Below are positions 1 through 7,783 of a stretch of DNA of 25,151 bases, piece after piece. The notes beneath the pieces are model-generated. The model worked only from the letters and a program-made list of their open reading frames with translations, did not search any database and was not told the origin of the DNA. Origin of the DNA: CAZKRU01 sp964555235 (GTDB lineage: Bacteria; Verrucomicrobiota; Verrucomicrobiia; Methylacidiphilales; CAMAQI01); the NCBI GenBank assembly GCA_964555235.1, contig CAZKRU010000066.1, positions 1 through 25,151 on the forward strand, written 5' to 3'. Made by a program: the position numbers and the translations under genes. The first letter of the stretch is position 1; each line of letters begins with the position of its first letter.

Positions 1-62
1 CCGTCGCCACCCCTCTCTGCCAGAGATCCTCCGCAGCGCTCTCCCCACGCTTCAGGAGTTAT

Positions 63-302
63 TGGGGACGTATCCAAACTAATGACTTTTGAGTTGTTCG
101 TAAATCTTCCGTAGTCCATCATCCTTTTCCATTTTCTTGCGTAACCGTCGGAGCGCTGTCGAAATCGCTCGTTCTCCCGTCATTCCCACTTTCTCGGCCA
201 TCTGCTTGAGCCCCATCCTTCCCCGCTCCCTCATCAAGAGCAAAACCCATCTATCCCAACTCCCTCCCCCTGTCAATAGTCATTAGTTTGGATACGTCCC
301 CA
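63..302. mobile_element. MITE-like remnant with 24-bp perfect inverted ends
   Basis: Bases 63-86 (TGGGGACGTATCC...AATGAC) are repeated as a perfect reverse complement at 279-302, giving 24-bp terminal inverted repeats around about 190 bp. The enclosed DNA encodes only the C-terminal part of a transposase-like protein on the minus strand, and its stop codon lies inside the left repeat. An in-frame stop follows immediately from the right repeat, so the two ends have been brought together by an internal deletion. Ends carrying a GGGGACGTATCC-like motif next to small IS200/RAYT-type transposases are familiar to me from other genomes, but I cannot search to confirm this. Confidence 0.65.
79..276 (-). 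pseudogene. C-terminal fragment of an IS200/RAYT-like transposase
   Basis: This is a 65-codon reading frame with TTG as its first possible start and no visible ribosome binding site. The product is basic and contains a helix-turn-helix-like stretch (MGLKQMAEKVGM, then STALRRLRKKMEKD). It resembles the C-terminal regulatory tail seen on some REP-associated (Y1 family) transposases. The catalytic HUH and tyrosine motifs expected in the missing N-terminal part (about 200 residues) are absent. The last residues (SH-stop) are encoded by the inverted repeat itself, so the repeat is the true 3' end of the original element. I regard it as a non-functional remnant. Confidence 0.5.
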
Positions 303-465
303 TTGCCTTTCCTTTCTCGAAGCCGTCCGAGATCAGACCAAATCGATCGATTTGAAGCAGGTGAATAAAGTTTTGATGCAGCCCCATTGGAGAGCCGATT
401 CCGATTTGCTCTCTTCGCACCCAAACGGCACGCCAAATCATAAAAAATAAAAACATCAAAAAAGG
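303..465. other. Intergenic stretch, no gene supported
   Basis: Two overlapping short minus-strand frames cross this region, but they begin inside the terminator hairpin at 473-509 and run into the transposon end. They show no recognisable motif and no ribosome binding site. I see nothing else convincing here. Confidence 0.4.
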
Positions 466-517
466 ATAAAAAAACGCCTTGGATCGGGATCCCACCCATC
501 CAAGGCGTTCAATTTTT
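466..517. terminator. Bidirectional intrinsic terminator
   Basis: A perfect 12-bp stem AACGCCTTGGAT (473-484) / ATCCAAGGCGTT (498-509) with a 13-nt loop is preceded by an A tract (466-472) and followed by CAATTTTTT. This gives a U-rich tail in both directions. It would stop minus-strand transcripts from the toxin-like gene at 720-1391 and anything entering from the left. Confidence 0.75.
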
Positions 518-719
518 TACGATCAGAATTTTGAAAAACTCAAAAACAAAACCGCTCAAACCCTCTGCAAACGATGGTCAGAAATGCCCGTGACACCATA
601 AGCCAACAAAAGCGTACGACGTAGCAGAGAAAAAAACACCGTCTCAAATATAAAATCTCTCAAAAACCGTACGATCACAATTATCAAAAACGATGTGATG
701 CCAAAGAAATTTTTAACAC
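518..719. other. A-rich intergenic region, nothing recognised
   Basis: This is AT-rich, low-complexity sequence downstream of the toxin-like gene. I find no open frame with a start and RBS, no tRNA fold and no clear repeat. Confidence 0.4.
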
Positions 720-1232
720 CTAATCTTTTGTCTTTTTTCTCGGCTTAAACGTGAATGGAAAATCTTTACTGAGCTTGGCATCTAAACGACCAACGATAGT
801 CCTATGTGAGCTTTTTGAAATTTGCCAATTCGGATCTAGGTGGACGTGCTCGCGAGCGCCCTCAGGAAGTTTTGTTAGGGTCATCTGATCCAAATCAGCC
901 AATACTTCAATCAGATTGGCAAATGAACGTAATCCCTCAGGATCACCGTGAATACTCACATGTGGAACTCCGTCCTCATTATAAGATTTAATCTCGAGGT
1001 GACCTTTAATACTAAAATTCATATTGCTATTCACACTCATTCGATTTACGGATAAACGGGGGGTGTGTTTCCCTCCGTATTTAGGTTGAACATCGTAATG
1101 CGCATCGTGGGTATAATCATGATGAGTTGGCTGCCAATCTTTACCAGCTTTATCCTCCCATCCTTTTTTTGTTTTTTTGTCACCCTGTTTGGGAGGCTTA
1201 TATCCACCGTGGGTAGGTGGAAATATTTTCAT
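720..1232 (-). CDS. Orphan RHS-type toxin C-terminus read through into an immunity-like domain
   Basis: The ATG at 1232 is the first canonical start, but the frame stays open to a TGA at 1394-1392, so the coding remnant spans 720-1391 (223 codons). The N-terminal extension contains paired cysteines (ECIEKC, KTCPE, LDCKVRC), typical of linkers before C-terminal toxins. Residues 23-57 of the 170-aa product (KGWEDKAGKDWQP...DAHYDVQPKYGGKHTP) resemble the GW-D-G-W-P...H-DVQ pattern of a polymorphic-toxin C-terminal domain (type 37 as I recall it). Residues 65-170 (VSIHGDPEGLRSFANLIEVLADLD, LPEGAREHVHLDPN, TIVGRLDAK) resemble a small immunity-protein family, possibly Imm32. The internal ATG at 1040 or 1022 would start the immunity part alone. 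There is no RHS repeat region upstream, so this is an orphan cassette. It could instead be a real fused gene. Family names are from memory. Confidence 0.55.
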   Translation of the reverse strand: MKIFPPTHGGYKPPKQGDKKTKKGWEDKAGKDWQPTHHDYTHDAHYDVQPKYGGKHTPRLSVNRMSVNSNMNFSIKGHLEIKSYNEDGVPHVSIHGDPEGLRSFANLIEVLADLDQMTLTKLPEGAREHVHLDPNWQISKSSHRTIVGRLDAKLSKDFPFTFKPRKKTKD

Positions 1233-1385
1233 ACACCTGACTTTACAATCAAGATACTCTTTTCTCGATTGTTCCGTTTCAGGACATGTCTTATTTTTTT
1301 TGCATTTCTCGATACATTCATCAAGATTGGTCGGCTCTTTTTCTCTTTCTTTTGCTTTATCTCTTTCTTCATTAGAATCGTTACT

Positions 1386-1579
1386 GTTACCTCAATCATT
1401 AGCGATGAATTAAATCCTGTTTAACCGCGACGGCGCAAAGACCTCAAACCTTCGAGCCTTGTAGTCCCGCCCACAACGCTTCGCGTAGCGATGCGGGCTG
1501 GGCGTTGCGGTTAAAATGAACTCCCAGCCTTTTCACCCGGAGATACCTATCCACAGGGATCGCTAATGATTGGGGTTAC
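1386..1579. repeat. 21-bp inverted repeat flanking a palindromic element
   Basis: Bases 1386-1406 (GTTACCTCAATCATTAGCGAT) and 1559-1579 (ATCGCTAATGATTGGGGTTAC) are reverse complements with two mismatches. They bracket about 150 bp containing the palindrome at 1420-1515. The left copy sits directly upstream of the open frame of the toxin remnant and overlaps its upstream stop. The right copy lies just beyond the 3' end of the PEP-CTERM gene. The arrangement suggests an inverted duplication or a small non-autonomous element. Confidence 0.5.
1420..1515. repeat. Palindromic intergenic repeat (TTTAACCGC / GCGGTTAAA)
   Basis: The outer arms TTTAACCGCGACG (1420-1432) and CGTTGCGGTTAAA (1503-1515) pair with one mismatch. 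An inner hairpin CGCCCA (1468-1473) / TGGGCG (1499-1504) encloses GC-rich sequence. The left arm continues as GCGCAAAGACCTC, the style of phrase repeated in the other palindromes of this window. It probably acts as a structured, terminator-like spacer at the 3' end of the PEP-CTERM gene, or is simply a dispersed repeat. Confidence 0.5.
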
Positions 1580-1629
1580 TGCTATGCAGCTTGGCGCTAG
1601 CCATTGCCATGTAAAAGAGGGGGCTTCAG

Positions 1630-4600
1630 CTAAATTTTTTGTTCCCCTCGGCGATTTCGCAGAATCACCAACCATAACCCGCCGAGGATTAAGAAGAAAT
1701 ACGTCGAAGGCTCGGGAACTGCAGCCAAGGTCAAATCCACGTTGCTTCCGTCCCAAGAAAAGGTCCCCGTCCAACCGCTATTGGTGATATTCCACAATGC
1801 CATCCCAGGATCGGCCGCCAAACCGGTAATGATATTATCATACGTTCCTGCAGTTGCTCCCAAGTCGAGAAAGGTGACGTTTTGATTTCCAGTGAAAGTC
1901 CAAAGACCTCCTCCCGTACGAGCCAGTGTACTGTGCGTTCCTCCAGCACCTAAAGCAAAGATTAAAGTCGCGCCGGGAGCCGAGAAATTCACAGCACCCG
2001 AACCAGTGGTTGTAGGATTACTCAAGGTCAAAGTCGTTCCGGTGGTTCCATCTCCCGCCATCAAAGATGCCGTATTTCCCGCCATGCTTACTATTTCACT
2101 AATCGTTCCCGATCCACCCAAAGTTCCATCATTGATAGTAAACGTTCCCGTCCCGGTATTCACCCCATTCATCAGAACGGTTCCGCCGTTTTGAGCAATG
2201 GAGAGAACTCCCCCTGCGTTATCGGCAATCAGACTATTAAAAACCGTGGTCCCGCCCCCCTGAATCGTCAAAGTCCTTGCGCTGGTATTTGACAAAACAA
2301 AGGTATTATTCGAAAAGGTCAACCTCACCCCACTGTCCACTTGAAATAACGAGTTGGAGTTCGACATCGTGTGATTGGCTGCTCCGGCAAAAGTGATTCC
2401 TGCCGTTCCACTCGTTACATTGCTCCCTTTGGAGAAGGTGAGTTTATCTGCGGCGGCTGAGATTGTAAAAGTTCCCAAGGTATAAGTCACCCCGGCTCCC
2501 GCCGTCGCTCGATCTGCTTCAATGACCCCTGAAAATTCCGAACTGCCACTATTCAACGCCGTCTTGATGGTTCCCAAAACATTGCTGAAAGTCGTATCGT
2601 TATCCAACGCCAATGATAATTTCCCATTCGTCATATTGACCGTTCCCTCCCCAAAGGAATTGGCATGCGTGGCGCGAATCGTTCCATCCACCGCATTAAT
2701 GACCCCCGTGTAGCCATCCGTCTGCGCGCCGAGAAGAACCGTCCCCGTTCCGGATTGATACACTGCAACAGATCCTCCCAGCGTACTCGCCCCCAACTCC
2801 AAGGTTCCGTACGAAAATATCCGCAACGCATTTGATGGATTCAGTCTCCCCGTCGAGGTTGAAGTGATCACACTCGTCCCGCCAGTCTGCAGAATCCCAC
2901 TCAACGTCGTGATATCAGCTTCCAACTCAATATCGACTCCGCTATCCAAAATGACCGCATTGGCGCTTTTAGCGACCGCCCCATGATCTTGATCTGGACT
3001 GGGTCCACCGGGACGATAATTCCCAGTATTCACCCAATTTATAGAGTCCGTCGTGGTATCGTCTGCCGTATAGGCAACCAAATTACTTCCCGAGAGCGTT
3101 CCCCAGTAATAATTCGTTCCGTCATACACAACCGTCCCACGAATAATTGAATTCGAAACCGACGGATTGTTGGCAAAAACGATCGAATTATGAGTATCAA
3201 TCGAACCGGTTCCCAATCCATCTCCCGAAGCCAATAGGACCCCACCGCTTGTTGAGATAGAGAGTGCTCCTAAAGTCAATGTCGAGGTTCCAGACCCCGT
3301 TGCGGCAGAAGTCGTTACTTTTGCAGAGGAGCCGGTGGAAACCGTGAAGGTTCCAGATCCTGCTGACCCAACGGATTCCGAATAAGTTCCCGTATCATTC
3401 GGATGCGAAAAATTGAGATGCCCTTTTCCGGTGACGGTGAAATTGGCAGAGTCGGAGAGCCGGTTCGTATTGTTGGTCGTGTTATCGATCTTCAATTCGC
3501 CCCCATTCACGATCACTGCGGATGTGGTAACGGCTCCATTCGCCCCACTCAAAATCAATGTCCCACCTTTCACCGTCGTGGACCCGGTATGCGTATTATT
3601 TCCACTCAAGGTCCACGTCCCGGACTCTTCTTTGGCAACCCCAAGGTTGGTAAGCAATCCGTTTGAAATAATTCCAGAAACCTCTCCGCCCCCACTCCCT
3701 GTCCCCTTTAAATGCACCAGCGCTTGGGAGACCGCCGTCCCGCCCGTGATATTGCCGGCCAGGGTCATCTTTCCGACACCTGCCGCATCAAAAGCCGCAT
3801 TGAGCGCATTGGTCGTTCCGAGCGTAATTCCGCGAGTTGTGGATGCATTGGAGCCTCCTGTAAAACGAATCGTTGAAGTCGTATTGCTTGCTGAATTAAT
3901 CAGAATATCACTGGCCGAATTCCCAAAGACCCCGTTCGAAGAGGCATTGTTCATTGAGTCAACAATCAAGAGCCCTCCCGTCGTAATGCTGAGGCTCCCC
4001 GTAAAAGTGTTACTCCCAGAAAGCGTCACCCCCTTGGTGTTGGTGATAATCAAACTATCTCCCACTCCAGCGCCCCCATCCGTCAGCGCCACAGATATAT
4101 TAACCGCACCAACCCCCGAAATCGTCGCAGTCGTTGTCGTTGCGTTATTTCCAATCGCAAGATCCGTCCCGCTAAAAGTCGTGGTTCCGGCGTTTTTTAC
4201 CGCAAGCGTCGTTCCCGCTCCACTCGTAATAATCGCATCGTCGGCAGCAGTAAGACCACTAAAAGTGAGATTCTGAATCCCCGTGATGGTCTCCGTCGAT
4301 GTTGAGCCGAGCCAGCTACGAGAAGACATATCGATAGTTCGAGCGGCTCCATAGGCGGCAATGTTTCCACCGGAAAAAGCAAACGTTCCCGTGGTTCCTG
4401 TTGCATTATTATTAGCAAAATAGACTACACCACTTGCGCCAATCGCTGTTGCCCCCGTATAAGTATTCGTTCCTGAAAGCACGATGCCGGACGTCGCACT
4501 CCCAGCCGTGGATACAGAAAGCACCGCCGCCCCATCTGCCAAGGTCCCCGAAAAGGTAGAATAGGTCGACGGCGTTAGAGTCAGCGTCGCGGTACTCGAA

Positions 4601-4971
4601 GCATTAAACGTTGTTCCCGCAAGTTGAGTTCCCCCAAACGCACTAAATGTAAGAACCCTGCTGGCATTCAGCGAAAAAACATAACCGGAGGTATTCACTG
4701 TAAATGCACCTGTCGTCACCGCAGCACCGACCGTCACCGTTCCCGCAGTCCCTGCAAAGACCGCTTCCGTTGTGCCATTCACCCACGCTTGATTGGCTCC
4801 TCCCAAATAATCGGCTTGTGTGTCAAAATTAAGCGCGGAAGTATTCCACGTCTGATTAGCTCCACCACTTCCCCCAGAAGTATTTCCATCCCAAAAAAGC
4901 GCTGCGTAGCCCTCCTTCGAAGAAGCGAAAAGAACCCCAATAATCCCAAGAATATGAAGTAATTTTTTAAT
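1630..4971 (-). CDS. Giant beta-strand-repeat surface protein with PEP-CTERM anchor
   Basis: The protein is about 1113 aa if translation begins at ATT 4971-4969. It is 1058 aa from the first canonical start, TTG 4806. From the ATT, the first residues KKLLHILGIIGVLFASS...GYA form a textbook signal peptide. They are followed by ALFWDGNTSGGSGGANQTW, a typical N-terminus of autotransporter-type repeat proteins. The TTG start would lose all of this, so I prefer the upstream start. The body is Gly/Ser/Thr/Asn-rich with PATR-type repeats (LSGTNTYTGATAI, LSGSNTFTGSLSI, GTWTLSGNNTHTGST). The C-terminus has VPEPST, a hydrophobic helix and RNRR, the PEP-CTERM signal recognised by an exosortase. It is probably exported and held at the envelope or in exopolysaccharide. 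No exosortase gene lies in this window. A plausible RBS (AAGTAGG) precedes the ATT by about 6 nt. Confidence 0.75.
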   Translation of the reverse strand: MKKLLHILGIIGVLFASSKEGYAALFWDGNTSGGSGGANQTWNTSALNFDTQADYLGGANQAWVNGTTEAVFAGTAGTVTVGAAVTTGAFTVNTSGYVFSLNASRVLTFSAFGGTQLAGTTFNASSTATLTLTPSTYSTFSGTLADGAAVLSVSTAGSATSGIVLSGTNTYTGATAIGASGVVYFANNNATGTTGTFAFSGGNIAAYGAARTIDMSSRSWLGSTSTETITGIQNLTFSGLTAADDAIITSGAGTTLAVKNAGTTTFSGTDLAIGNNATTTTATISGVGAVNISVALTDGGAGVGDSLIITNTKGVTLSGSNTFTGSLSITTGGLLIVDSMNNASSNGVFGNSASDILINSASNTTSTIRFTGGSNASTTRGITLGTTNALNAAFDAAGVGKMTLAGNITGGTAVSQALVHLKGTGSGGGEVSGIISNGLLTNLGVAKEESGTWTLSGNNTHTGSTTVKGGTLILSGANGAVTTSAVIVNGGELKIDNTTNNTNRLSDSANFTVTGKGHLNFSHPNDTGTYSESVGSAGSGTFTVSTGSSAKVTTSAATGSGTSTLTLGALSISTSGGVLLASGDGLGTGSIDTHNSIVFANNPSVSNSIIRGTVVYDGTNYYWGTLSGSNLVAYTADDTTTDSINWVNTGNYRPGGPSPDQDHGAVAKSANAVILDSGVDIELEADITTLSGILQTGGTSVITSTSTGRLNPSNALRIFSYGTLELGASTLGGSVAVYQSGTGTVLLGAQTDGYTGVINAVDGTIRATHANSFGEGTVNMTNGKLSLALDNDTTFSNVLGTIKTALNSGSSEFSGVIEADRATAGAGVTYTLGTFTISAAADKLTFSKGSNVTSGTAGITFAGAANHTMSNSNSLFQVDSGVRLTFSNNTFVLSNTSARTLTIQGGGTTVFNSLIADNAGGVLSIAQNGGTVLMNGVNTGTGTFTINDGTLGGSGTISEIVSMAGNTASLMAGDGTTGTTLTLSNPTTTGSGAVNFSAPGATLIFALGAGGTHSTLARTGGGLWTFTGNQNVTFLDLGATAGTYDNIITGLAADPGMALWNITNSGWTGTFSWDGSNVDLTLAAVPEPSTYFFLILGGLWLVILRNRRGEQKI

Positions 4972-4988
4972 AAAGCCTACTTATTAGA

Positions 4989-5016
4989 AACTTAAGGATA
5001 TCCCCCTAGAAGTCAA
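4989..5016 (-). promoter_or_regulatory. Possible sigma-70 promoter of the PEP-CTERM gene
   Basis: On the minus strand TTGACT (5016-5011) is followed after 16 nt by TAAGTT (4994-4989). The implied start point is a short distance before the ATT codon at 4971. The -35 match is good and the -10 match is weak. Confidence 0.3.
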
Positions 5017-5261
5017 AAAGATCTTTTGTGACGACCGATTCGATTTGCACAGGTAATTCCGAATTTTTATGAACTTTATAGTTACTTAAATTCGACATAA
5101 AGTCAAACAGAAAATCTTTGTGGCTTTGTGTGAAACCTCACCTTTTTCTTATTTCCCCCTGATTCCGAGAATCCGCAGAATCGATTCGGGTTGAACGACC
5201 ATCCCCCCATCCATTGAAAAGGTTGCCAAGCCCTCGAAAATCAGAGAAAACGGAAGACGTC
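5017..5261. other. Divergent intergenic region with a single repeat arm
   Basis: This AT-rich spacer separates the PEP-CTERM gene (minus) from the HDOD gene (plus). Bases about 5116-5140 (TCTTTGTGGCTTTGTGTGAAA) resemble the low-complexity phrases of the palindromic repeats elsewhere, here as one arm only. No further gene or RNA is evident. Confidence 0.35.
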
Positions 5262-6206
5262 ATGAGCAGCGACCGATTTACTCCAGGATTTCTCGAGCGT
5301 TTTTTTCGCACGACCAAGCTCGGTGGACGCAAAACCGAACTTCAGGATCAACTGATTTCGTTCCTCTCGCACAGCCCCAACATCCCCACCTTTCCGGCGA
5401 TCATTCAGCAGATTGATAAATTGATTCGCCTCGATAATTATACTTTGGATGAAGTGGAAGCGATTGCCAAACTGGACCCGAGTCTGGCCGCTCAAATCAT
5501 TCGAGCCGCCAACACCAGTATCTACGGCGGAGGAAATATTCATCATCTCCGAGGATGCCTGCAGCGTCTCGGCCTCCGACAACTGCGCAGTGTTCTCTGT
5601 CTGCACGGAACGATCTCCAGTTTTTATGGATTCAAAGTTAAAACGAACTGGGATCAATTCTGGCATCACAGCATTCTTACGGCTCGCCTGACTGAAGCGA
5701 TCTACCCCAGCTTTGCCGAACCCTCGGGGAACGAGTATCTCGCCGGTCTGCTTCACGATTCGGGGAGACTTTTTCTTCAGCGAATCTTTGTCGAGGAATT
5801 CTCCAAAACGCTAACGCTCATGAAAACCAAAGGCTTTGCCTCGGAAGCCGCCGACCTCGAAGTCTACGGCTTTTCCCATGCGGATGTTTCCTCCAACCTT
5901 TGTGATCGCTGGGGCCTTGGAGATCGCATCGTCCAAGCCGTTCATTGGCACCATGAACCGACCTCAAAAGAAGTCCCCGCAGAAAGCGCCCTCCTCGCCG
6001 CCGTTCTCGCCGTCGCCGATCTCTACGCCAATGCCTACCACGTCAATTTGGACGAAGTCCCCAGAATGGCTCCGGAGGCGATCCAATCCTCCCCGCTCTG
6101 GCATCATCTCGAAACCTTTCCGAAGCGAAGTCCGCTCCAGTTGGATTTAAAAAGCGAAGTCCTTGCGGTCGACGCCTTAACCCACGCCCTTCTTCAAACC
6201 GCATGA
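5262..6206 (+). CDS. HDOD-domain signalling protein
   Basis: The protein is 314 aa. The frame is open from a TTG at 5214, but ATG 5262 has GGAAG five bases upstream and is the better start. Residues about 28-235 form an HDOD domain, an HD-related output module used in bacterial signal transduction. Visible landmarks are LDPSLAAQIIRAANTS, the histidines of WHHSILTAR (135-136), GLLHDSGRLFL with HD at 165-166, SHADVS and VHWHHEP. Several HD-type residues are kept, but phosphohydrolase activity cannot be assumed because HDOD proteins often lack it. The stop overlaps the start of tadA (ATGA), so the two are probably translationally coupled. Confidence 0.85.
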   Translation: MSSDRFTPGFLERFFRTTKLGGRKTELQDQLISFLSHSPNIPTFPAIIQQIDKLIRLDNYTLDEVEAIAKLDPSLAAQIIRAANTSIYGGGNIHHLRGCLQRLGLRQLRSVLCLHGTISSFYGFKVKTNWDQFWHHSILTARLTEAIYPSFAEPSGNEYLAGLLHDSGRLFLQRIFVEEFSKTLTLMKTKGFASEAADLEVYGFSHADVSSNLCDRWGLGDRIVQAVHWHHEPTSKEVPAESALLAAVLAVADLYANAYHVNLDEVPRMAPEAIQSSPLWHHLETFPKRSPLQLDLKSEVLAVDALTHALLQTA

Positions 6207-6688
6207 ATCCGGATCCAATCATCGATTTGGATACGGACCCGCGCTGGATGCAGGAAGCACTTCGAGAAGCGAAGAAAGCCTTTGCCAAAGAGGAGGTTCC
6301 GGTGGGAGCCGTCGTCGTTCATCAGGGTCACATTATCGCCCGGGCCTACAATCAAGTGGAGTTACTTAAAGATGCCACCGCTCACGCGGAAATGCTTGCC
6401 CTGACTCAGGCTCAAAATGCAATCGGCGACTGGCGACTGACAGACTGCACCCTTTACGTAACAAAAGAGCCATGCCCCATGTGTGCGGGGGCGTTGGTGC
6501 ATACCCGAATTCAACGCGTTGTTTTTGGCGTCTCGGATGAAAAAGCGGGGGCCTGCGGGGGGGCGCTCAATCTTCTCGAGCTTCCCGGCTTAAACCACCG
6601 CAGCTTGATTACGCCCGGAGTCGGCGCGGAAGAGAGCAAACAGCTCCTGCAGGAATTTTTCCGTGCCAAGCGAAAGAAAACCGATTGA
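6203..6688 (+). CDS. tadA: tRNA-specific adenosine-34 deaminase
   Basis: The 161-aa zinc-dependent cytidine/deoxycytidylate-deaminase-fold enzyme converts A34 to inosine at the wobble position of tRNA-Arg(ACG). It carries the signature AHAEM (zinc ligand His61, proton shuttle Glu63) and EPCPMCAGAL (zinc ligands Cys91 and Cys94). VPVGAVVV and the preceding alpha helix are also typical. The ATG overlaps the HDOD stop by an ATGA. Length and motifs are complete. Confidence 0.93.
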   Translation: MNPDPIIDLDTDPRWMQEALREAKKAFAKEEVPVGAVVVHQGHIIARAYNQVELLKDATAHAEMLALTQAQNAIGDWRLTDCTLYVTKEPCPMCAGALVHTRIQRVVFGVSDEKAGACGGALNLLELPGLNHRSLITPGVGAEESKQLLQEFFRAKRKKTD

Positions 6689-6719
6689 TTTTTTAAAATC
6701 CGGATCTCATAATCCTTTC

Positions 6720-7751
6720 GTGAAATATCGATCCATCCCCAATACTCCCCTCTCCGTCTCTGAAATTGGCTTCGGCATGTGGATTGTCTCCACCGGTTGG
6801 TGGGGCTCCTACACCAAGGAAGAAGCGATTCGCTTGATGCATCGGGCGCTTGACCTTGGAATCACCCTTTACGACGCTGCGGATACCTATGGAAATGGTT
6901 ACAGCGAAGAGCTGATTGGTGCGGCTTTTGAAAAGCAGCGGGATCAGATCGTGATTGCAACGAAAGTTGGCTATGATTTTTATAATCACGGCGGCGGACG
7001 ACGGGGCCAAAATGAAATTCCTCAGGATTTCTCCATCCCATTCATTCGCGAAGCCGTTGAAAAGGCGCTGACCCGACTCAAAACCGACCGAATCGATGTG
7101 CTTCAGCTTCACAACATCCGTTCGGAACAGGTGGAAGATGATGCCCTTTGGACCCTCCTTGAAAAACTTCGCGAAGAGGGAAAAATTATCTCCTGGGGCG
7201 CAGCACTCGGACCTGCCATCGGCTGGCTCTATGAGGGAATCGACTGTGTTCAAAAACGAAAACCCCATATTCTCCAGCACATTCACAATCTTCTCGAGCA
7301 GCATCCGGGACAAGGGATCATGGATGCGGACCTGAAGGGGTCGACCCGTTACTTTGTTCGTGTCCCCCACTCCAGCGGAATGCTCGAAGGAAAGTATACC
7401 TCCGAGACGGTATTCCCGGCAAACGACCATCGCAGTCATCGTCCCAAATCCTGGTTGACCAACGGCCTTAAAAAGATTGAGACCTTGAAGCCACTCGTAA
7501 GTGCAAACCGCACCATGGGCCAGATGGCCCTTCAATGGCTTCTCGCCGATCCTCGGATCGTCTGCTGCCTCCCGAACATTTACAACGAGGAGCAACTGGT
7601 TGAATTCGCCGCCGCACCGAATACCCCGGCATTCACTCAAGAGGAGTTGAAGCAGGTTGCGGAGCTCTACAAAACCAATTTTGGAGTGGAAGAAGAGCCC
7701 TCCAAATTCAAAGGGACGATGACTCGAGAATTAGCCAACGCCACCCCTTGA
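6720..7751 (+). CDS. Aldo/keto reductase
   Basis: This NAD(P)H-dependent oxidoreductase has a (beta/alpha)8 barrel. I place the start at GTG 6720, giving KYRSIPNTPLSVSEIGFG, the usual N-terminus of this family, and 343 aa. An in-frame GTG at 6663 would overlap the end of tadA and add 19 unrelated residues. The catalytic tetrad is visible: Asp52, Tyr57 (DAADTYGNGYSE), Lys82 (IATKVGYDF) and His131 (LQLHN). The substrate cannot be told from sequence. It lies in the same direction as tadA with a short gap and may be cotranscribed. Confidence 0.88.
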   Translation: MKYRSIPNTPLSVSEIGFGMWIVSTGWWGSYTKEEAIRLMHRALDLGITLYDAADTYGNGYSEELIGAAFEKQRDQIVIATKVGYDFYNHGGGRRGQNEIPQDFSIPFIREAVEKALTRLKTDRIDVLQLHNIRSEQVEDDALWTLLEKLREEGKIISWGAALGPAIGWLYEGIDCVQKRKPHILQHIHNLLEQHPGQGIMDADLKGSTRYFVRVPHSSGMLEGKYTSETVFPANDHRSHRPKSWLTNGLKKIETLKPLVSANRTMGQMALQWLLADPRIVCCLPNIYNEEQLVEFAAAPNTPAFTQEELKQVAELYKTNFGVEEEPSKFKGTMTRELANATP

Positions 7752-7774
7752 CATTCCTTCGAACTGTGTAAATT
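7748..7774 (+). promoter_or_regulatory. Candidate promoter of the small secreted peptide gene
   Basis: TTGACA (7748-7753), a perfect -35 that overlaps the reductase stop codon, is followed after 15 nt by TGTAAATT, with TAAATT at 7769-7774. The spacing is short. The ATG of the peptide gene is only 10 bases further on, so the transcript would be nearly leaderless. Confidence 0.35.
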
Positions 7775-7783
7775 TAGTCCATC

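Noticed and set aside
303..499. Minus-strand 70- and 82-codon frames near the left end
   Set aside because: Their starts lie inside or next to the terminator hairpin, with no RBS and no similarity I can recognise.
3413..4276. 287-aa plus-strand open frame inside the PEP-CTERM gene
   Set aside because: It is antisense to a long repeat-rich coding sequence. The Val/Pro-rich product is an artefact of Thr/Gly/Ser codons read backwards, with no motifs or RBS.
6693..7640. 315-aa minus-strand open frame opposite the aldo/keto reductase
   Set aside because: It is antisense to a well supported enzyme gene with an intact catalytic tetrad.
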